From assembly GCA_913062815.1 (NCBI GenBank), contig CAJXWZ010000004.1:1-64000 (forward strand): a DNA stretch of 64,000 nucleotides. Direction: 5' to 3'. Positions 1 through 9,022 of this stretch are shown here, piece by piece (position 1 is the first letter of the stretch; each line of letters begins with the position of its first letter). Below the pieces are notes generated by a model. The model was not told where the DNA came from and searched no databases. It was given only the letters and a program-made list of their open reading frames with translations. The DNA comes from an uncultured Colwellia sp. Its GTDB lineage: Bacteria; Pseudomonadota; Gammaproteobacteria; Enterobacterales; Alteromonadaceae. The position numbers were made by a program, and so were the translations under genes.

Positions 1-50
1 CATAGTGTCACCTAAAGTTTGATGAGATGTATGATAACACCTCTAATTAG

Positions 51-416
51 GTGGCCAAATTAACTATGCCACTACATGTACGTGGAGACGCTTGTTTGCA
101 AGAAGTCGCCATCATAATGAAAAGTGTTATTTGTAGAACAACCGATCTTATCGCAAGATATGGCGGAGAAGAATTTGTCATTGTTTTACCTAACACAACG
201 CATGCATTTATTATTGGAGAGTATTGCCGAAGAGCAGTACAGGCATTACAAATCCCTCATCAAGAGTCTTCAACGTCTGAATATATCACTATCAGTGTAG
301 GGGTAGCTTCACTTAAGCCAGAACAACACATGGAATTAACAGAATTAATCTCTATTGCTGATACAGCACTATATCAAGCAAAAGAGAAAGGTCGTAACAA
401 CGTAGTCGAAATATAG
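51..416 (+). pseudogene. Remnant of a GGDEF diguanylate cyclase domain (C-terminal part)
   Basis: The 121 residues match the second half of a GGDEF (diguanylate cyclase) domain: a GD-ACLQEVA helix, an RTTD I-site five residues before the active-site GGEEF loop, the SVGVAS strand, and the C-terminal ADTALYQAKEKGRN helix. The first half, with the metal- and GTP-binding DxDxFKxxND region, is absent. The first 50 bases of the window contain stops in all three forward frames, so no intact upstream reading frame continues into it. The possible start is a GTG without a convincing ribosome binding site. I read it as a decayed or truncated cyclase. An indel in the sequence or a real short protein remains possible because the upstream flank is outside the window. 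Confidence 0.6.
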
Positions 417-480
417 TAAATAGGATTAACTAACCAGCTATTGAGTTTACTTTTAAAGCTCCCTCTCCTAATATTTAACT

Positions 481-1275
481 ATGCTTACTTACAATCGCGC
501 TACCATCATTCTTTTTTTATTGCTTAGTTATATATTGACCTTTTCTGTATCGTCACAAACTATAACCGTCGCATTCCCTCAAAATATTCCTCCTTGGGTA
601 ATGCAATCACAAGATCGTGGCATTAGTATAGATATAGTAAGTCAGGCAATGAAAACACAAGGGATCAATATTGTTCCATACTATATTCCTTTTGCTCGTA
701 TGACATCCATTCTGGAGCAAGAAGGGATTAATGCGGTAGCAATGGTAGAAGGTAATAAAATTGCAGCGAGATATTACTCTGATACAACAAGCTATTTTTA
801 TACATCATTAATATCGCTTGCCAAACATAACTTCCACTTAACCGAATTATCTAACTTGTACAACAAACGGATAATGGCATTTCAGGATGCAAGTAAAGTC
901 TTTGTAGACTTAGCAGAGCTAGCAAAGAACAGCACACATTATCAGGAGATAGCTAATCAAGAAAACCAAGTTGCTCTACTTTTTAAAGGAAGAGTTGATT
1001 TTATTCTTATCGATAAGAGTATATTCCACTATTGGCGAAATAAAATATCGAAAGTAGATACAAGTAAAAAAGTTATTTTTCATGATGTAAGCTTAATTGG
1101 CTCAATACCTATTAAGAGCCCAACCCACGTAGTATTTAAAAGTAAACGGACTCGTGATGCTTTTAATAAGGGCTTACAAAGCTTGATCCAGAACGGCCAA
1201 TATCAACGTATTATTGACGGCTACATTAAACGAGCGTTTAATAATGGTAATGATAGCCAAAACGGCAATTCTTAA
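481..1275 (+). CDS. Periplasmic substrate-binding protein, family 3-like (SBP_bac_3/TIGR02285 type)
   Basis: A 264-residue exported protein. Residues 1-26 form a signal peptide with a hydrophobic core (ILFLLLSYILTF) ending near SSQT. The mature part begins TITVAFPQNIPPWV, typical of the first strand of family 3 periplasmic binding proteins. It continues with GISIDIVSQAMKTQGI and a second-lobe region DFILIDKSIF. No ABC permease or ATPase gene is next to it, so it may serve an orphan transporter or a sensory role; the ligand cannot be told. Its stop codon overlaps the convergent dinG stop by 4 bases. It follows the GGDEF remnant by 64 bases, but a functional link between them is only a guess. 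Confidence 0.75.
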   Translation: MLTYNRATIILFLLLSYILTFSVSSQTITVAFPQNIPPWVMQSQDRGISIDIVSQAMKTQGINIVPYYIPFARMTSILEQEGINAVAMVEGNKIAARYYSDTTSYFYTSLISLAKHNFHLTELSNLYNKRIMAFQDASKVFVDLAELAKNSTHYQEIANQENQVALLFKGRVDFILIDKSIFHYWRNKISKVDTSKKVIFHDVSLIGSIPIKSPTHVVFKSKRTRDAFNKGLQSLIQNGQYQRIIDGYIKRAFNNGNDSQNGNS

Positions 1276-3398
1276 TGTTCAAATACGCGGGCAAAGGGCG
1301 GTAAAGAATCAAGTATTTGTTTGCCGTAGCGTTTAGTAACCACGCGTTTATCCATTAAGGTGATCACGCCTTCATCCATTTCATTTCGTAATAATCTGCC
1401 ACAAGCCTGTACTAACTTTTTAGAAGTATCAGGTACGGAGAGACTCATAAAAGGATTACCACCTTTGGCACTAATATATTCAGCCTGTGCTTGTTCAACT
1501 GGTGATGTTGGTACTGAAAAAGGCAGTTTGGTGATTATTAAGTTGTTTAAATAATCACCCGGTAAATCTAGCCCTTCAGAAAAACTTTGGGTACCGAAAA
1601 TAATACTCTCCTTGTTATCATCACATTGCTTTTTGTGATTATCGATAATGTGTTGGCGAGAATGCTCACCTTGTACCGCAATGTTTAGTTTAAGTTTATC
1701 TCTAAGCGCTTGTGCCACTTTTTCCATTTGCCAATATGATGAAAACAACACTAAACTGGCGTTACCTTGCGCTAAATACTTAGGTAGTTTGCTAATTAAC
1801 TCTTCTGTAAATTCTACCGCACTTGGCTCGTTATTCATTTTTGCAACCACTAATTGAGCATTGTTCTGGTAGTCAAATGGCGAGGTAACTTGTTGGTATT
1901 GACTACCGTCATTATTTTTTAATCCCGCTTGAAAGCGAAAGTGATCAAATGAATTCAGTGCAAGCAAAGTCGCAGAGCATAGTACTGCTCCTTCACACTG
2001 GCTCCATAACTTATCCTCTAAGGTAAATCCTACTTCAATAGGCGCAGCGCAAAGCAAATAATCTTGACGGGCATTTCCTTTATGAGGTTCTTGCTTTTGT
2101 AACCATCTCGCCATCGGTGCGGCTTTGTCACTATCCGTTTTAGCATACATATGCCACAAGCGTTGTAAATTTTCCAATCGCTGTAACATAAAGCCTGCTT
2201 CACTTAATACCGGCTCAGCAAGATACATTTGTGTATCGCCATCTTTTACCGATTCAATTAAGGCACTGTAGAGTTTGTTTAAATGACTAAGAGATTTTTT
2301 ACTCAATTCGTTACAGTCTTCAGCCCAATTTTTAAGCGATTTAGGAATGATGCCATTTTCAAAACGAAATATTTGCTCATCATTTTTAGCAAAATTATTG
2401 TTACCTTTACTTTGAGTGTCTAGAAAATATACATTCGCATTATTTTCAACAAAGGTTAACACTTTTTGCATTTCAATTAATAAATCTTGGCAATCATCAC
2501 TAAGCTTGAGTGCGGGTGAAATAGCGCGTTGCGATTTAATTAACTTCGCCATCTTATCGCCTGTTTCTCTCAACTTAGACAGCCAATCGATAGCACCACG
2601 TAGTGTAATACTGGCGCTGGAGTGGTCACGCGTTACCTTTGGCAGATGATGTGCTTCATCAATAATATAAAAAGTTTCATCAAGGGGAGTTAATATTCTA
2701 CCACCACCAAGCTCCAGATCGGCTAATAACAAACTATGGTTAACCACTAACACATCCGCTTGTTCCATAGTTTCTCTCGCTTTATGAAAGGGACAATGGG
2801 CGTGATCGCTCAGGGTTTTTAAACAGCTATGCTTATCACTTTGTACTTGTGACCATATATGATGCGGTATAGGACTTTTCCATGAATCGATGTCACCTAG
2901 CCAAGAACCATCATTTAATGCTTTATGCATGCTATTTAAGCTACGGATATCCGTTGCTTTAGGTTTTTCTGCGAAAGTGAAGCCTGCTTGTGGTGCATCA
3001 GTAGTAACGGCCTGCGCTAGTTTTTGACGGCAAACATAACGTTGACGTCCTTTAACTAAGGCAAATTCAAATTTTAGTCCTGCGTGACTTTTTAGAAAGG
3101 GTAGGTCTTTGTCAACAAGCTGCTCTTGTAAGGCCACGGTTGCCGTTGAAATACAGACTTTCTTTTCACGTGATAATGCCAGAGGAATAGCACCTAGACT
3201 ATACGCAAGAGACTTACCTGTCCCCGTGCCTGCTTCAATAGTAATGATTTTTCTATCTTTACTGTATTCGCCAGCCAGTGTTTTTGAGATCTCAGCAATC
3301 AGAAATGTCTGTTGTTTACGCGGGTTGAAATTTTTTAAGTTTTCACCAATCGCTTTGTAGGATTGACGGATAACTTTTTTTAACTTGTCAGTTAACAT
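1272..3398 (-). CDS. dinG: ATP-dependent DNA helicase DinG
   Basis: An XPD-like superfamily 2 helicase that unwinds 5'-tailed duplexes, D-loops and R-loops in SOS-linked repair. From the ATG at 3398 the protein has 708 residues (E. coli DinG 716). Walker A is EAGTGTGKS near residue 55, the DEAH box IIDEAHH near 246, and the helicase C-terminal domain includes GTQSFSEGLDLPGD. I prefer this ATG to the upstream GTG at 3476 because the N-terminus (MLTDKLKKVI) then matches family members and the longer version would run through the LexA box. Iron-sulfur ligands appear as Cys123, Cys192 and Cys202; the remaining expected Cys is replaced (SDHAH). It diverges from polB. Confidence 0.95.
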   Translation of the reverse strand: MLTDKLKKVIRQSYKAIGENLKNFNPRKQQTFLIAEISKTLAGEYSKDRKIITIEAGTGTGKSLAYSLGAIPLALSREKKVCISTATVALQEQLVDKDLPFLKSHAGLKFEFALVKGRQRYVCRQKLAQAVTTDAPQAGFTFAEKPKATDIRSLNSMHKALNDGSWLGDIDSWKSPIPHHIWSQVQSDKHSCLKTLSDHAHCPFHKARETMEQADVLVVNHSLLLADLELGGGRILTPLDETFYIIDEAHHLPKVTRDHSSASITLRGAIDWLSKLRETGDKMAKLIKSQRAISPALKLSDDCQDLLIEMQKVLTFVENNANVYFLDTQSKGNNNFAKNDEQIFRFENGIIPKSLKNWAEDCNELSKKSLSHLNKLYSALIESVKDGDTQMYLAEPVLSEAGFMLQRLENLQRLWHMYAKTDSDKAAPMARWLQKQEPHKGNARQDYLLCAAPIEVGFTLEDKLWSQCEGAVLCSATLLALNSFDHFRFQAGLKNNDGSQYQQVTSPFDYQNNAQLVVAKMNNEPSAVEFTEELISKLPKYLAQGNASLVLFSSYWQMEKVAQALRDKLKLNIAVQGEHSRQHIIDNHKKQCDDNKESIIFGTQSFSEGLDLPGDYLNNLIITKLPFSVPTSPVEQAQAEYISAKGGNPFMSLSVPDTSKKLVQACGRLLRNEMDEGVITLMDKRVVTKRYGKQILDSLPPFARVFEH

Positions 3399-3438
3399 TT
3401 CTCGGTGGTTTCCAAAGTTCTGATAATCAAGTACAATG

Positions 3439-3454
3439 CTGTATATATTAACAG
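3439..3454. promoter_or_regulatory. LexA (SOS) box between dinG and polB
   Basis: The 16-base sequence CTGTATATATTAACAG fits the gammaproteobacterial LexA consensus CTGT-N8-ACAG exactly, with an AT-rich core. It lies 40 bases before the dinG ATG and 46 bases before the polB ATG. One site can therefore repress both divergent genes, and both are SOS-induced in E. coli. The match is seen directly; regulation by LexA is inferred. Confidence 0.85.
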
Positions 3455-3500
3455 GTTTTGAGTTTATGACACCCACTCATTTAAAAATTCATTAGAAAAT

Positions 3501-5921
3501 ATGCCAACTTCTCAACAATCGATACATAGTGGCTTTTTACTTAGTCGGCAAGTGCAGGATAAGCGCAAAGCGCACGGCAACGAGTCTGCTTTGCAAATTA
3601 CCTTATGGTTAAAAACAGCTTTAGGTGCTCGAAAATTAGTCATAGAGCATGAATTGGCGGTATTTTTTGTTGAGTATTCAAAAGTTGAACAAGCGATACA
3701 CTTAATAAACCAACAAGGTATCACACTCGTCAAAGAACAAGCCTTGGCGTTAAAAACCTTTAATCAAACGCAAGTGCATGGTTTTTATTTTGCCTCTCTA
3801 ACACAATTCTATCGCGCGCGTGACTGTTTAAAGGCACAACAAATCAAATGTTATGAAGATGATATTCGCCCCGATGATAGATATTTAATGGAGCGCTTTA
3901 TTACAGCCGATATAGACTATATATCCAGTGATTCGCCTCATACTCAAGTAAAATGTAAAAAAGCGCCTGAAAAGTTAGCGGTTAATCTAACCATGCTGTC
4001 GATTGATATTGAATGTTCAATGGCGGGAGATCTCTATTCTATTGGTTTATACGCAAAAAACACCACTGAATTTAACTGTGTCATTATGATTGGTGATGCT
4101 CAAAATGATGCAAAGCCTTACATTATTTGGGTAGCAGATGAAAAGCAATTACTCCATGAATTGATAAAGCAAGTTAAGGCTATTGATGCCGATATCTTTA
4201 TTGGTTGGAATGTAATTAACTTTGACTTTCGACTGTTGCAAAAGCGTATGGATTTGTATCAGATCAAGTTTGCCATAGGCCGTGACGGTAGCGCCCCGCG
4301 CTGGCGAACAAATAGTAATAATAAGGAACAACAGTTCATTGAAATTGCTGGACGGGTCGTGCTTGATGGTATCGATTTACTGAAAACAGCGACTTATAAC
4401 TTTCCTAGCTTTTCTCTTGATAATGTTGCCAATACCTTATTGGGTATAGGTAAAAAAGTTGCAGACGTAGAAAATAGAGTCACTGAAATCACAGAAAACT
4501 TTACACACAATAAACCGGCTTTAGCTGCTTATAATCTCGAAGATTGCCGCTTAGTTTGGCTAATTTTCGAAAAAACACAACTGTTGGCTTTTGCTCAGCT
4601 TAGAGCACAATTGACAGGCTTAGCTATTGACCGAATAGGTGGCTCTGTTGCTGCTTTTACCAACCTTTATTTGCCCAAACTTCATCGAAATGGTTACGTT
4701 GCCCCTAACATGGGTGACGGTGTCTCTGAGTTAGTTTCTCCTGGTGGTTATGTCATGGATTCTATTCCGGGACTATATGACAATGTTTTGGTGCTTGATT
4801 TTAAATCCCTATACCCCAGCATTATCCGTACCTTTAAAATTGACCCTATGGGGCTTATTGAAGGCTTAATTGACCATGAAGAAAATAAAAAGGCTTGTAT
4901 TCAAGGTTTTGACGGCGCTTTTTTTTCACGGAATAAACACTTCCTGCCCGATATCATTACCTCACTTTGGTTAGAGCGTGATAAAGCCAAACTACAAAAC
5001 AATGCGGCGTTATCACAAGCCATAAAAATTATTATGAATAGTTTTTATGGTGTTTTAGGCTCAACGGGCTGTCGGTTTTTTGATCCCCGTTTATCAGGGT
5101 CAATCACCAAACGTAGCCATGAAATTTTAAAAACGACTCAAGCGTGGATTGAAAATAAAGGATATAGCGTAATTTATGGCGACACCGACTCTATATTTGT
5201 CCATGGAGGTAGTCATCTTTCTTCCGCAGAAAGTAAAAGTTTAGGCATTACGCTACAAGCACTTATTAATGAAAAATGGCAAACAATTTTAGCAGACGAT
5301 TTTGATTTGCAGTGTGATTTAGAAATTGAATTTGAAACACATTTTACTAAGTTTTTAATGCCGACTATACGTGGTCGTGATGTTGGCACCAAAAAGCGCT
5401 ATGCGGGCCTTGTTTTAGATGAGGGAAACACCGACGACGACAAATCTCAAAGATTAATCTTCAAAGGCTTAGAAAGTGTAAGAACCGATTGGACTCAATT
5501 GGCAAAAGACTTTCAACAGACGTTATATTTAAAAGTATTTAATGGCGAAAGTGTTGATGACTATGTTAAAGGAACGGTCGCAAAAACCTTAAGTGGTGAC
5601 TTTGATGATAAATTAATTTATCGAAAACGTATTAGGCGAAAGCTACAAGACTATGTGAAAAATGTACCACCCCATGTAAAAGCTGCCCGTGCAGCAGATG
5701 AACTTAATAAGCAACAAGGAAAACCACTGAGATATCAAAAACGTGGTTGGATTGAATATTATATTACTGTTAATGGCCCGCAAACGGTGGAACATTTATC
5801 ATCACCTTTGGACTATCAATTTTATATCGACAGGCAATTATGTGCGGTAGCTAATGCTATTTTGCCTTTTATTGGAAGTAGTTTTGAGCAAATTACCGAT
5901 TCGCAATTAGGCCTATTTTAA
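3501..5921 (+). CDS. polB: DNA polymerase II (family B)
   Basis: A family B replicative-type polymerase with proofreading exonuclease, used for replication restart and translesion synthesis after damage. It has 806 residues (E. coli Pol II 783). The 3'-5' exonuclease Exo I motif is SIDIEC near residue 168, with DIFIGWNVINFDF (Exo II) further on. Polymerase motif A is DFKSLYPSII near 432, motif B includes IIMNSFYGVLGS, and motif C is YGDTDS near 557. All catalytic aspartates are present. It is divergent from dinG with a shared LexA box, which supports SOS induction. Confidence 0.96.
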   Translation: MPTSQQSIHSGFLLSRQVQDKRKAHGNESALQITLWLKTALGARKLVIEHELAVFFVEYSKVEQAIHLINQQGITLVKEQALALKTFNQTQVHGFYFASLTQFYRARDCLKAQQIKCYEDDIRPDDRYLMERFITADIDYISSDSPHTQVKCKKAPEKLAVNLTMLSIDIECSMAGDLYSIGLYAKNTTEFNCVIMIGDAQNDAKPYIIWVADEKQLLHELIKQVKAIDADIFIGWNVINFDFRLLQKRMDLYQIKFAIGRDGSAPRWRTNSNNKEQQFIEIAGRVVLDGIDLLKTATYNFPSFSLDNVANTLLGIGKKVADVENRVTEITENFTHNKPALAAYNLEDCRLVWLIFEKTQLLAFAQLRAQLTGLAIDRIGGSVAAFTNLYLPKLHRNGYVAPNMGDGVSELVSPGGYVMDSIPGLYDNVLVLDFKSLYPSIIRTFKIDPMGLIEGLIDHEENKKACIQGFDGAFFSRNKHFLPDIITSLWLERDKAKLQNNAALSQAIKIIMNSFYGVLGSTGCRFFDPRLSGSITKRSHEILKTTQAWIENKGYSVIYGDTDSIFVHGGSHLSSAESKSLGITLQALINEKWQTILADDFDLQCDLEIEFETHFTKFLMPTIRGRDVGTKKRYAGLVLDEGNTDDDKSQRLIFKGLESVRTDWTQLAKDFQQTLYLKVFNGESVDDYVKGTVAKTLSGDFDDKLIYRKRIRRKLQDYVKNVPPHVKAARAADELNKQQGKPLRYQKRGWIEYYITVNGPQTVEHLSSPLDYQFYIDRQLCAVANAILPFIGSSFEQITDSQLGLF

Positions 5922-6024
5922 CAATGACGTCGAATATGTAACTAGTTAGATCCATTATTTATAACGTTATTAAAGATAACAGGTGCAAGATTGGTTCATT
6001 CAGGTTATAAATACTAAAAGTTTT

Positions 6025-6042
6025 AGATGGCTAGATAGCCAT
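6025..6042. promoter_or_regulatory. Inverted repeat upstream of metC (possible operator)
   Basis: ATGGCT-AGAT-AGCCAT at 6027-6042 is a perfect 6-base inverted repeat 28 bases before metC. The stretch also reads as two adjacent 8-mers starting AGAT (AGATGGCT, AGATAGCC), loosely like tandem MetJ boxes (consensus AGACGTCT). The match to MetJ is weak, so this may equally be an mRNA hairpin or another operator. Confidence 0.3.
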
Positions 6043-6069
6043 TGCGATGTTCTTCAAAGGTAAAAACAA

Positions 6070-7242
6070 ATGAAACAAGATACTAAAATTATTAACGCTG
6101 GACGTAAGGATAAATGGACTAACGGCGTGGTAAACCCAAGCGTTACCCGTGCATCGACAGTTGTCTTTAATACCGTTGATGAAATGAATAGTGCGTTAAA
6201 GAATCGTCATAAACCTACCATGCTTTATGGTAGACGTGGCACAACTACGTCATTTGCCTTTAGTGATGCTATGACTGAGCTCGAAGGTGGGGCAGGTTGT
6301 GCACTGTATCCTTCAGGAACGGCAGCTATTACCAATGCTATCATTTCATTTGTGAAATCTGGCGATCATATTTTAATGGTAGATAGTGCATATGAGCCTA
6401 CCCGAGATTATTGCGATAAGATTTTAGCCAAAATGGGCGTGGAAACGACTTATTATGATCCCTTGATTGGTGCTGGTATCGAGGACTTAATTAAAGCCAA
6501 TACACGAATTGTGTTTTTAGAGTCTCCGGGATCTATCACGATGGAAGTGCAAGATGTACCAACAATAAGTGAAATAGCCCACCAACACGATTGTATTGTA
6601 ATGCTCGATAATACTTGGGGTGCGGGCCTTAACTTTAAACCATTTGACTATGGTGTAGACGTAAGTGTGCAAGCGGCAACAAAGTATATTGTTGGTCATT
6701 CTGATGTAATGTTAGGCACTGCAACCGCTACGGAAAAATACTGGCCGCAATTACGCGATAATAGCTATTTAATGGGACAGTGCACCTCTCCAGATGATCT
6801 CTATCTTGCCCTGCGAGGTATGCGCACCATTGCTGTACGATTGAAACAACATGAACAAAGTGCTTTGAAAGTGGCTAACTGGTTAAAATCAAGACCTGAA
6901 GTAGCGACAATTTTACACCCAGCATTTGAGTCATGCCCAGGACATGAGTTTTTCAAGCGTGATTTTACCGGCTCAAATGGCTTATTTTCTTTTACCTTAA
7001 ATTGCGGTAATAGAACAGCACTCACAGCATTCTTAGATGGTCTATCGCATTTCAAAATGGGTTATTCGTGGGGAGGATTTGAATCTCTTGTCTTAGGTAT
7101 TACTAGTGTTGACTCAATGCGTAGTGCTACCAAATGGACAGCAAAATATCCGTTAATACGTTTGCACATTGGTTTAGAAGATGTTGATGATTTAATTGAG
7201 GATCTAAATCAAGCATTTGTAAAGTTTAACGAAAAATTATAA
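6070..7242 (+). CDS. metC: Cystathionine beta-lyase
   Basis: A PLP-dependent enzyme that cleaves cystathionine to homocysteine, pyruvate and ammonia in methionine synthesis. It is 390 residues, normal for MetC, and belongs to the Cys/Met metabolism fold-type I family. Visible landmarks are YGRRGTTT near the substrate site, LYPSGTAAI, IVMLDNTWGAG (the PLP-binding Asp), and SVQAATKYIVGHSD with the Schiff-base lysine near residue 204. The C-terminal SWGGFESL is typical of beta-lyases rather than gamma-synthases. It starts with ATG after AAAGGTAAAAACA. It appears monocistronic, and an inverted repeat lies just upstream. Confidence 0.93.
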   Translation: MKQDTKIINAGRKDKWTNGVVNPSVTRASTVVFNTVDEMNSALKNRHKPTMLYGRRGTTTSFAFSDAMTELEGGAGCALYPSGTAAITNAIISFVKSGDHILMVDSAYEPTRDYCDKILAKMGVETTYYDPLIGAGIEDLIKANTRIVFLESPGSITMEVQDVPTISEIAHQHDCIVMLDNTWGAGLNFKPFDYGVDVSVQAATKYIVGHSDVMLGTATATEKYWPQLRDNSYLMGQCTSPDDLYLALRGMRTIAVRLKQHEQSALKVANWLKSRPEVATILHPAFESCPGHEFFKRDFTGSNGLFSFTLNCGNRTALTAFLDGLSHFKMGYSWGGFESLVLGITSVDSMRSATKWTAKYPLIRLHIGLEDVDDLIEDLNQAFVKFNEKL

Positions 7243-7275
7243 CGGGTTTTTCACACTATAATTTAAAACGTACTA

Positions 7276-7464
7276 CTATAGGCTGGTTTGTGATGCACGC
7301 ATGTATTGGTTGAAGTTTATAATTACTTGCGGGAGACTCGAACCGACCAAATTATTAAATGAGCTTAATATTTCTTTAAGCTCTTTTAATTCATTAAATG
7401 ATGCATTTTCATCGATAACTTTTTGAGATAAAAGATTAAACCGTTCTAGTTGCTGATTATTCAT
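7276..7464 (-). CDS. Small conserved-type hypothetical protein (62 aa)
   Basis: A 62-residue protein starting MNNQQLERFNLL, with a good ribosome binding site (GGGAAGAAAAT) just before this ATG. An in-frame start 60 bases further upstream is less likely. It is predicted to be mainly helical: an acidic/polar first helix region (KVIDENASFNELKELKEILSSF) followed by a short tail. There is no signal peptide, membrane segment or metal motif. I do not recognise the family. It is convergent with metC and lies downstream of the alkaline phosphatase gene on the same strand, separated by about 130 bases. Confidence 0.55.
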   Translation of the reverse strand: MNNQQLERFNLLSQKVIDENASFNELKELKEILSSFNNLVGSSLPQVIINFNQYMRASQTSL

Positions 7465-7593
7465 TATTTTCTTCCCTGATTTGATTAATAATACTACAAT
7501 AAAGTAAAATTCATCATGATGCAATAGGGAAGAAAATAGTATAGATCGTGAATGGTTACAAACACTTAACTTTTAGTTTTTTTGTTAATAATC

Positions 7594-9000
7594 CTATTTA
7601 CCTAGCAATTTAAATATCTTCTTTGCTATATCGGTATTATCTTGTAAACCGATAAATAACTCACTCTGCTTACCAAAAGCAAACACAGGCACATCCACCG
7701 CAGTATGGCCACCAGAAGTCCAGCCACTATTAGAACGTTTATCTATCAGTTTTTTTACCTGCTTGAGTAATGCAAGCTCAGTTGCTGACGTTTTTTTATC
7801 TTGATAGATATTGTTATTTTTGTTCAGAATTGGAGCCGTTTTTGTTTTTATTAATAACGCAACTTCTTCTTCAGTCAAGTTAAAATTAAATAAATTATTG
7901 GCATAATCCCCATCTATTTTATTTGTAGTCAGCAGCTTAGCAATTGCAGATACAGAATGCTTCATAGTGCGTAAATTCTCTGGGTTCCATTCGTATTTAC
8001 TATTCGCTGCTACAGTAAAACCGCCAGTACTATGGTCAGCTGTTACAATAACGAGAGTATCTGGGTGATGTGCGACAAAATGCTCTAAATACTCTAGGGT
8101 TTTTGCTAAATCATCCATTTCAGCCATCGCATCACTTATCGTGTTTCCATGACCGGCCCAGTCAATTTGACTGGCTTCAATGAGCATAAAGAAACCTTCA
8201 TCAGCAGCATTGTCGTGCTTTTGTAGAGCACTAAGATGATGCACAGCCGCTTTGGTCATGGCAGATAATCGGTGCTTATTACTATCATCTAATGCCCAAG
8301 GTAAGCCTACATCAGCAAAAAGCCCTAAAACAGGTTTACCTTCTGGTAATGTTGCTAACCCTTGATAACTATCTAAATAGTGGAATCCTTTTTCTTTAAA
8401 TTCAGCAACTAAATTTCTATCTTCTCGAATAAAGAACTTTTGGCCGCCACCAAGATATAAATCAGCTTTAATGCCATCATCAAGGTAACTATCTGCTATT
8501 TCATTATAATTTCTGCGACTTTCATTATGCGCTAAATAGGAAGCTGGTGTGGCATGATTAATTTGAGAAGTAACGACTACACCAGTCTTTTTCCCTTGTA
8601 ATTTTGCCCATTCTAAAACCGTTTCAACGACCACTTTATTTTCATCAACGCCAATCGCGCCGTTATAGCTTTTGACACCGGTTGCAAGTGCAGTTGCACT
8701 CGCTGCTGAATCAGTTACCACACCCGATACCGCAGCAGGGTAAGTACTTGATGAACCGGTTAAATGGCGATCAAACACGGTTTGCTCAACTGCTTTAGTA
8801 TCAGGGTTATCACTAAAATAACGGTAAGCAGAAGTGTAAGCAGGTCCCATACCATCACCAATAACCATGATAATGTTCTTCGGCGCTGTTATCGCTTGTT
8901 CATTATTATTTTGTGCAACAAGTTCTTTTGAGGTAAGGGGTGTTTTTGCACAAGAGACGGTGAGTAAAGAAAGCGCTAATGCAGGTAAAAAAAGTTTCAT
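7594..9000 (-). CDS. Alkaline phosphatase, lipoprotein form
   Basis: A 468-residue phosphomonoesterase of the PhoA-type alkaline phosphatase superfamily. The N-terminus is a lipoprotein signal with lipobox LTVSC, so it is probably anchored in the outer or inner membrane facing the periplasm or surface. Metal and catalytic motifs are in order: MVIGDGMG (first Asp ligand), VTDSAASATALATG with the nucleophilic Ser, EASQIDWAGHGN, VTADHSTGGF, and C-terminal SGGHTAVDVPVFAFG with the His ligand. It is the last gene of a three-gene minus-strand operon, 22 bases after an exported nuclease/phosphatase. In this setting it could strip phosphate from nucleotides before uptake of nucleosides; that role is inferred. 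Confidence 0.9.
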   Translation of the reverse strand: MKLFLPALALSLLTVSCAKTPLTSKELVAQNNNEQAITAPKNIIMVIGDGMGPAYTSAYRYFSDNPDTKAVEQTVFDRHLTGSSSTYPAAVSGVVTDSAASATALATGVKSYNGAIGVDENKVVVETVLEWAKLQGKKTGVVVTSQINHATPASYLAHNESRRNYNEIADSYLDDGIKADLYLGGGQKFFIREDRNLVAEFKEKGFHYLDSYQGLATLPEGKPVLGLFADVGLPWALDDSNKHRLSAMTKAAVHHLSALQKHDNAADEGFFMLIEASQIDWAGHGNTISDAMAEMDDLAKTLEYLEHFVAHHPDTLVIVTADHSTGGFTVAANSKYEWNPENLRTMKHSVSAIAKLLTTNKIDGDYANNLFNFNLTEEEVALLIKTKTAPILNKNNNIYQDKKTSATELALLKQVKKLIDKRSNSGWTSGGHTAVDVPVFAFGKQSELFIGLQDNTDIAKKIFKLLGK

Positions 9001-9022
9001 TAATTATTCCAATTATAAAAAA

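Noticed and set aside
3399..3476. GTG-initiated N-terminal extension of DinG
   Set aside because: The extra 26 residues have no counterpart in DinG proteins and their coding sequence would contain the LexA box.
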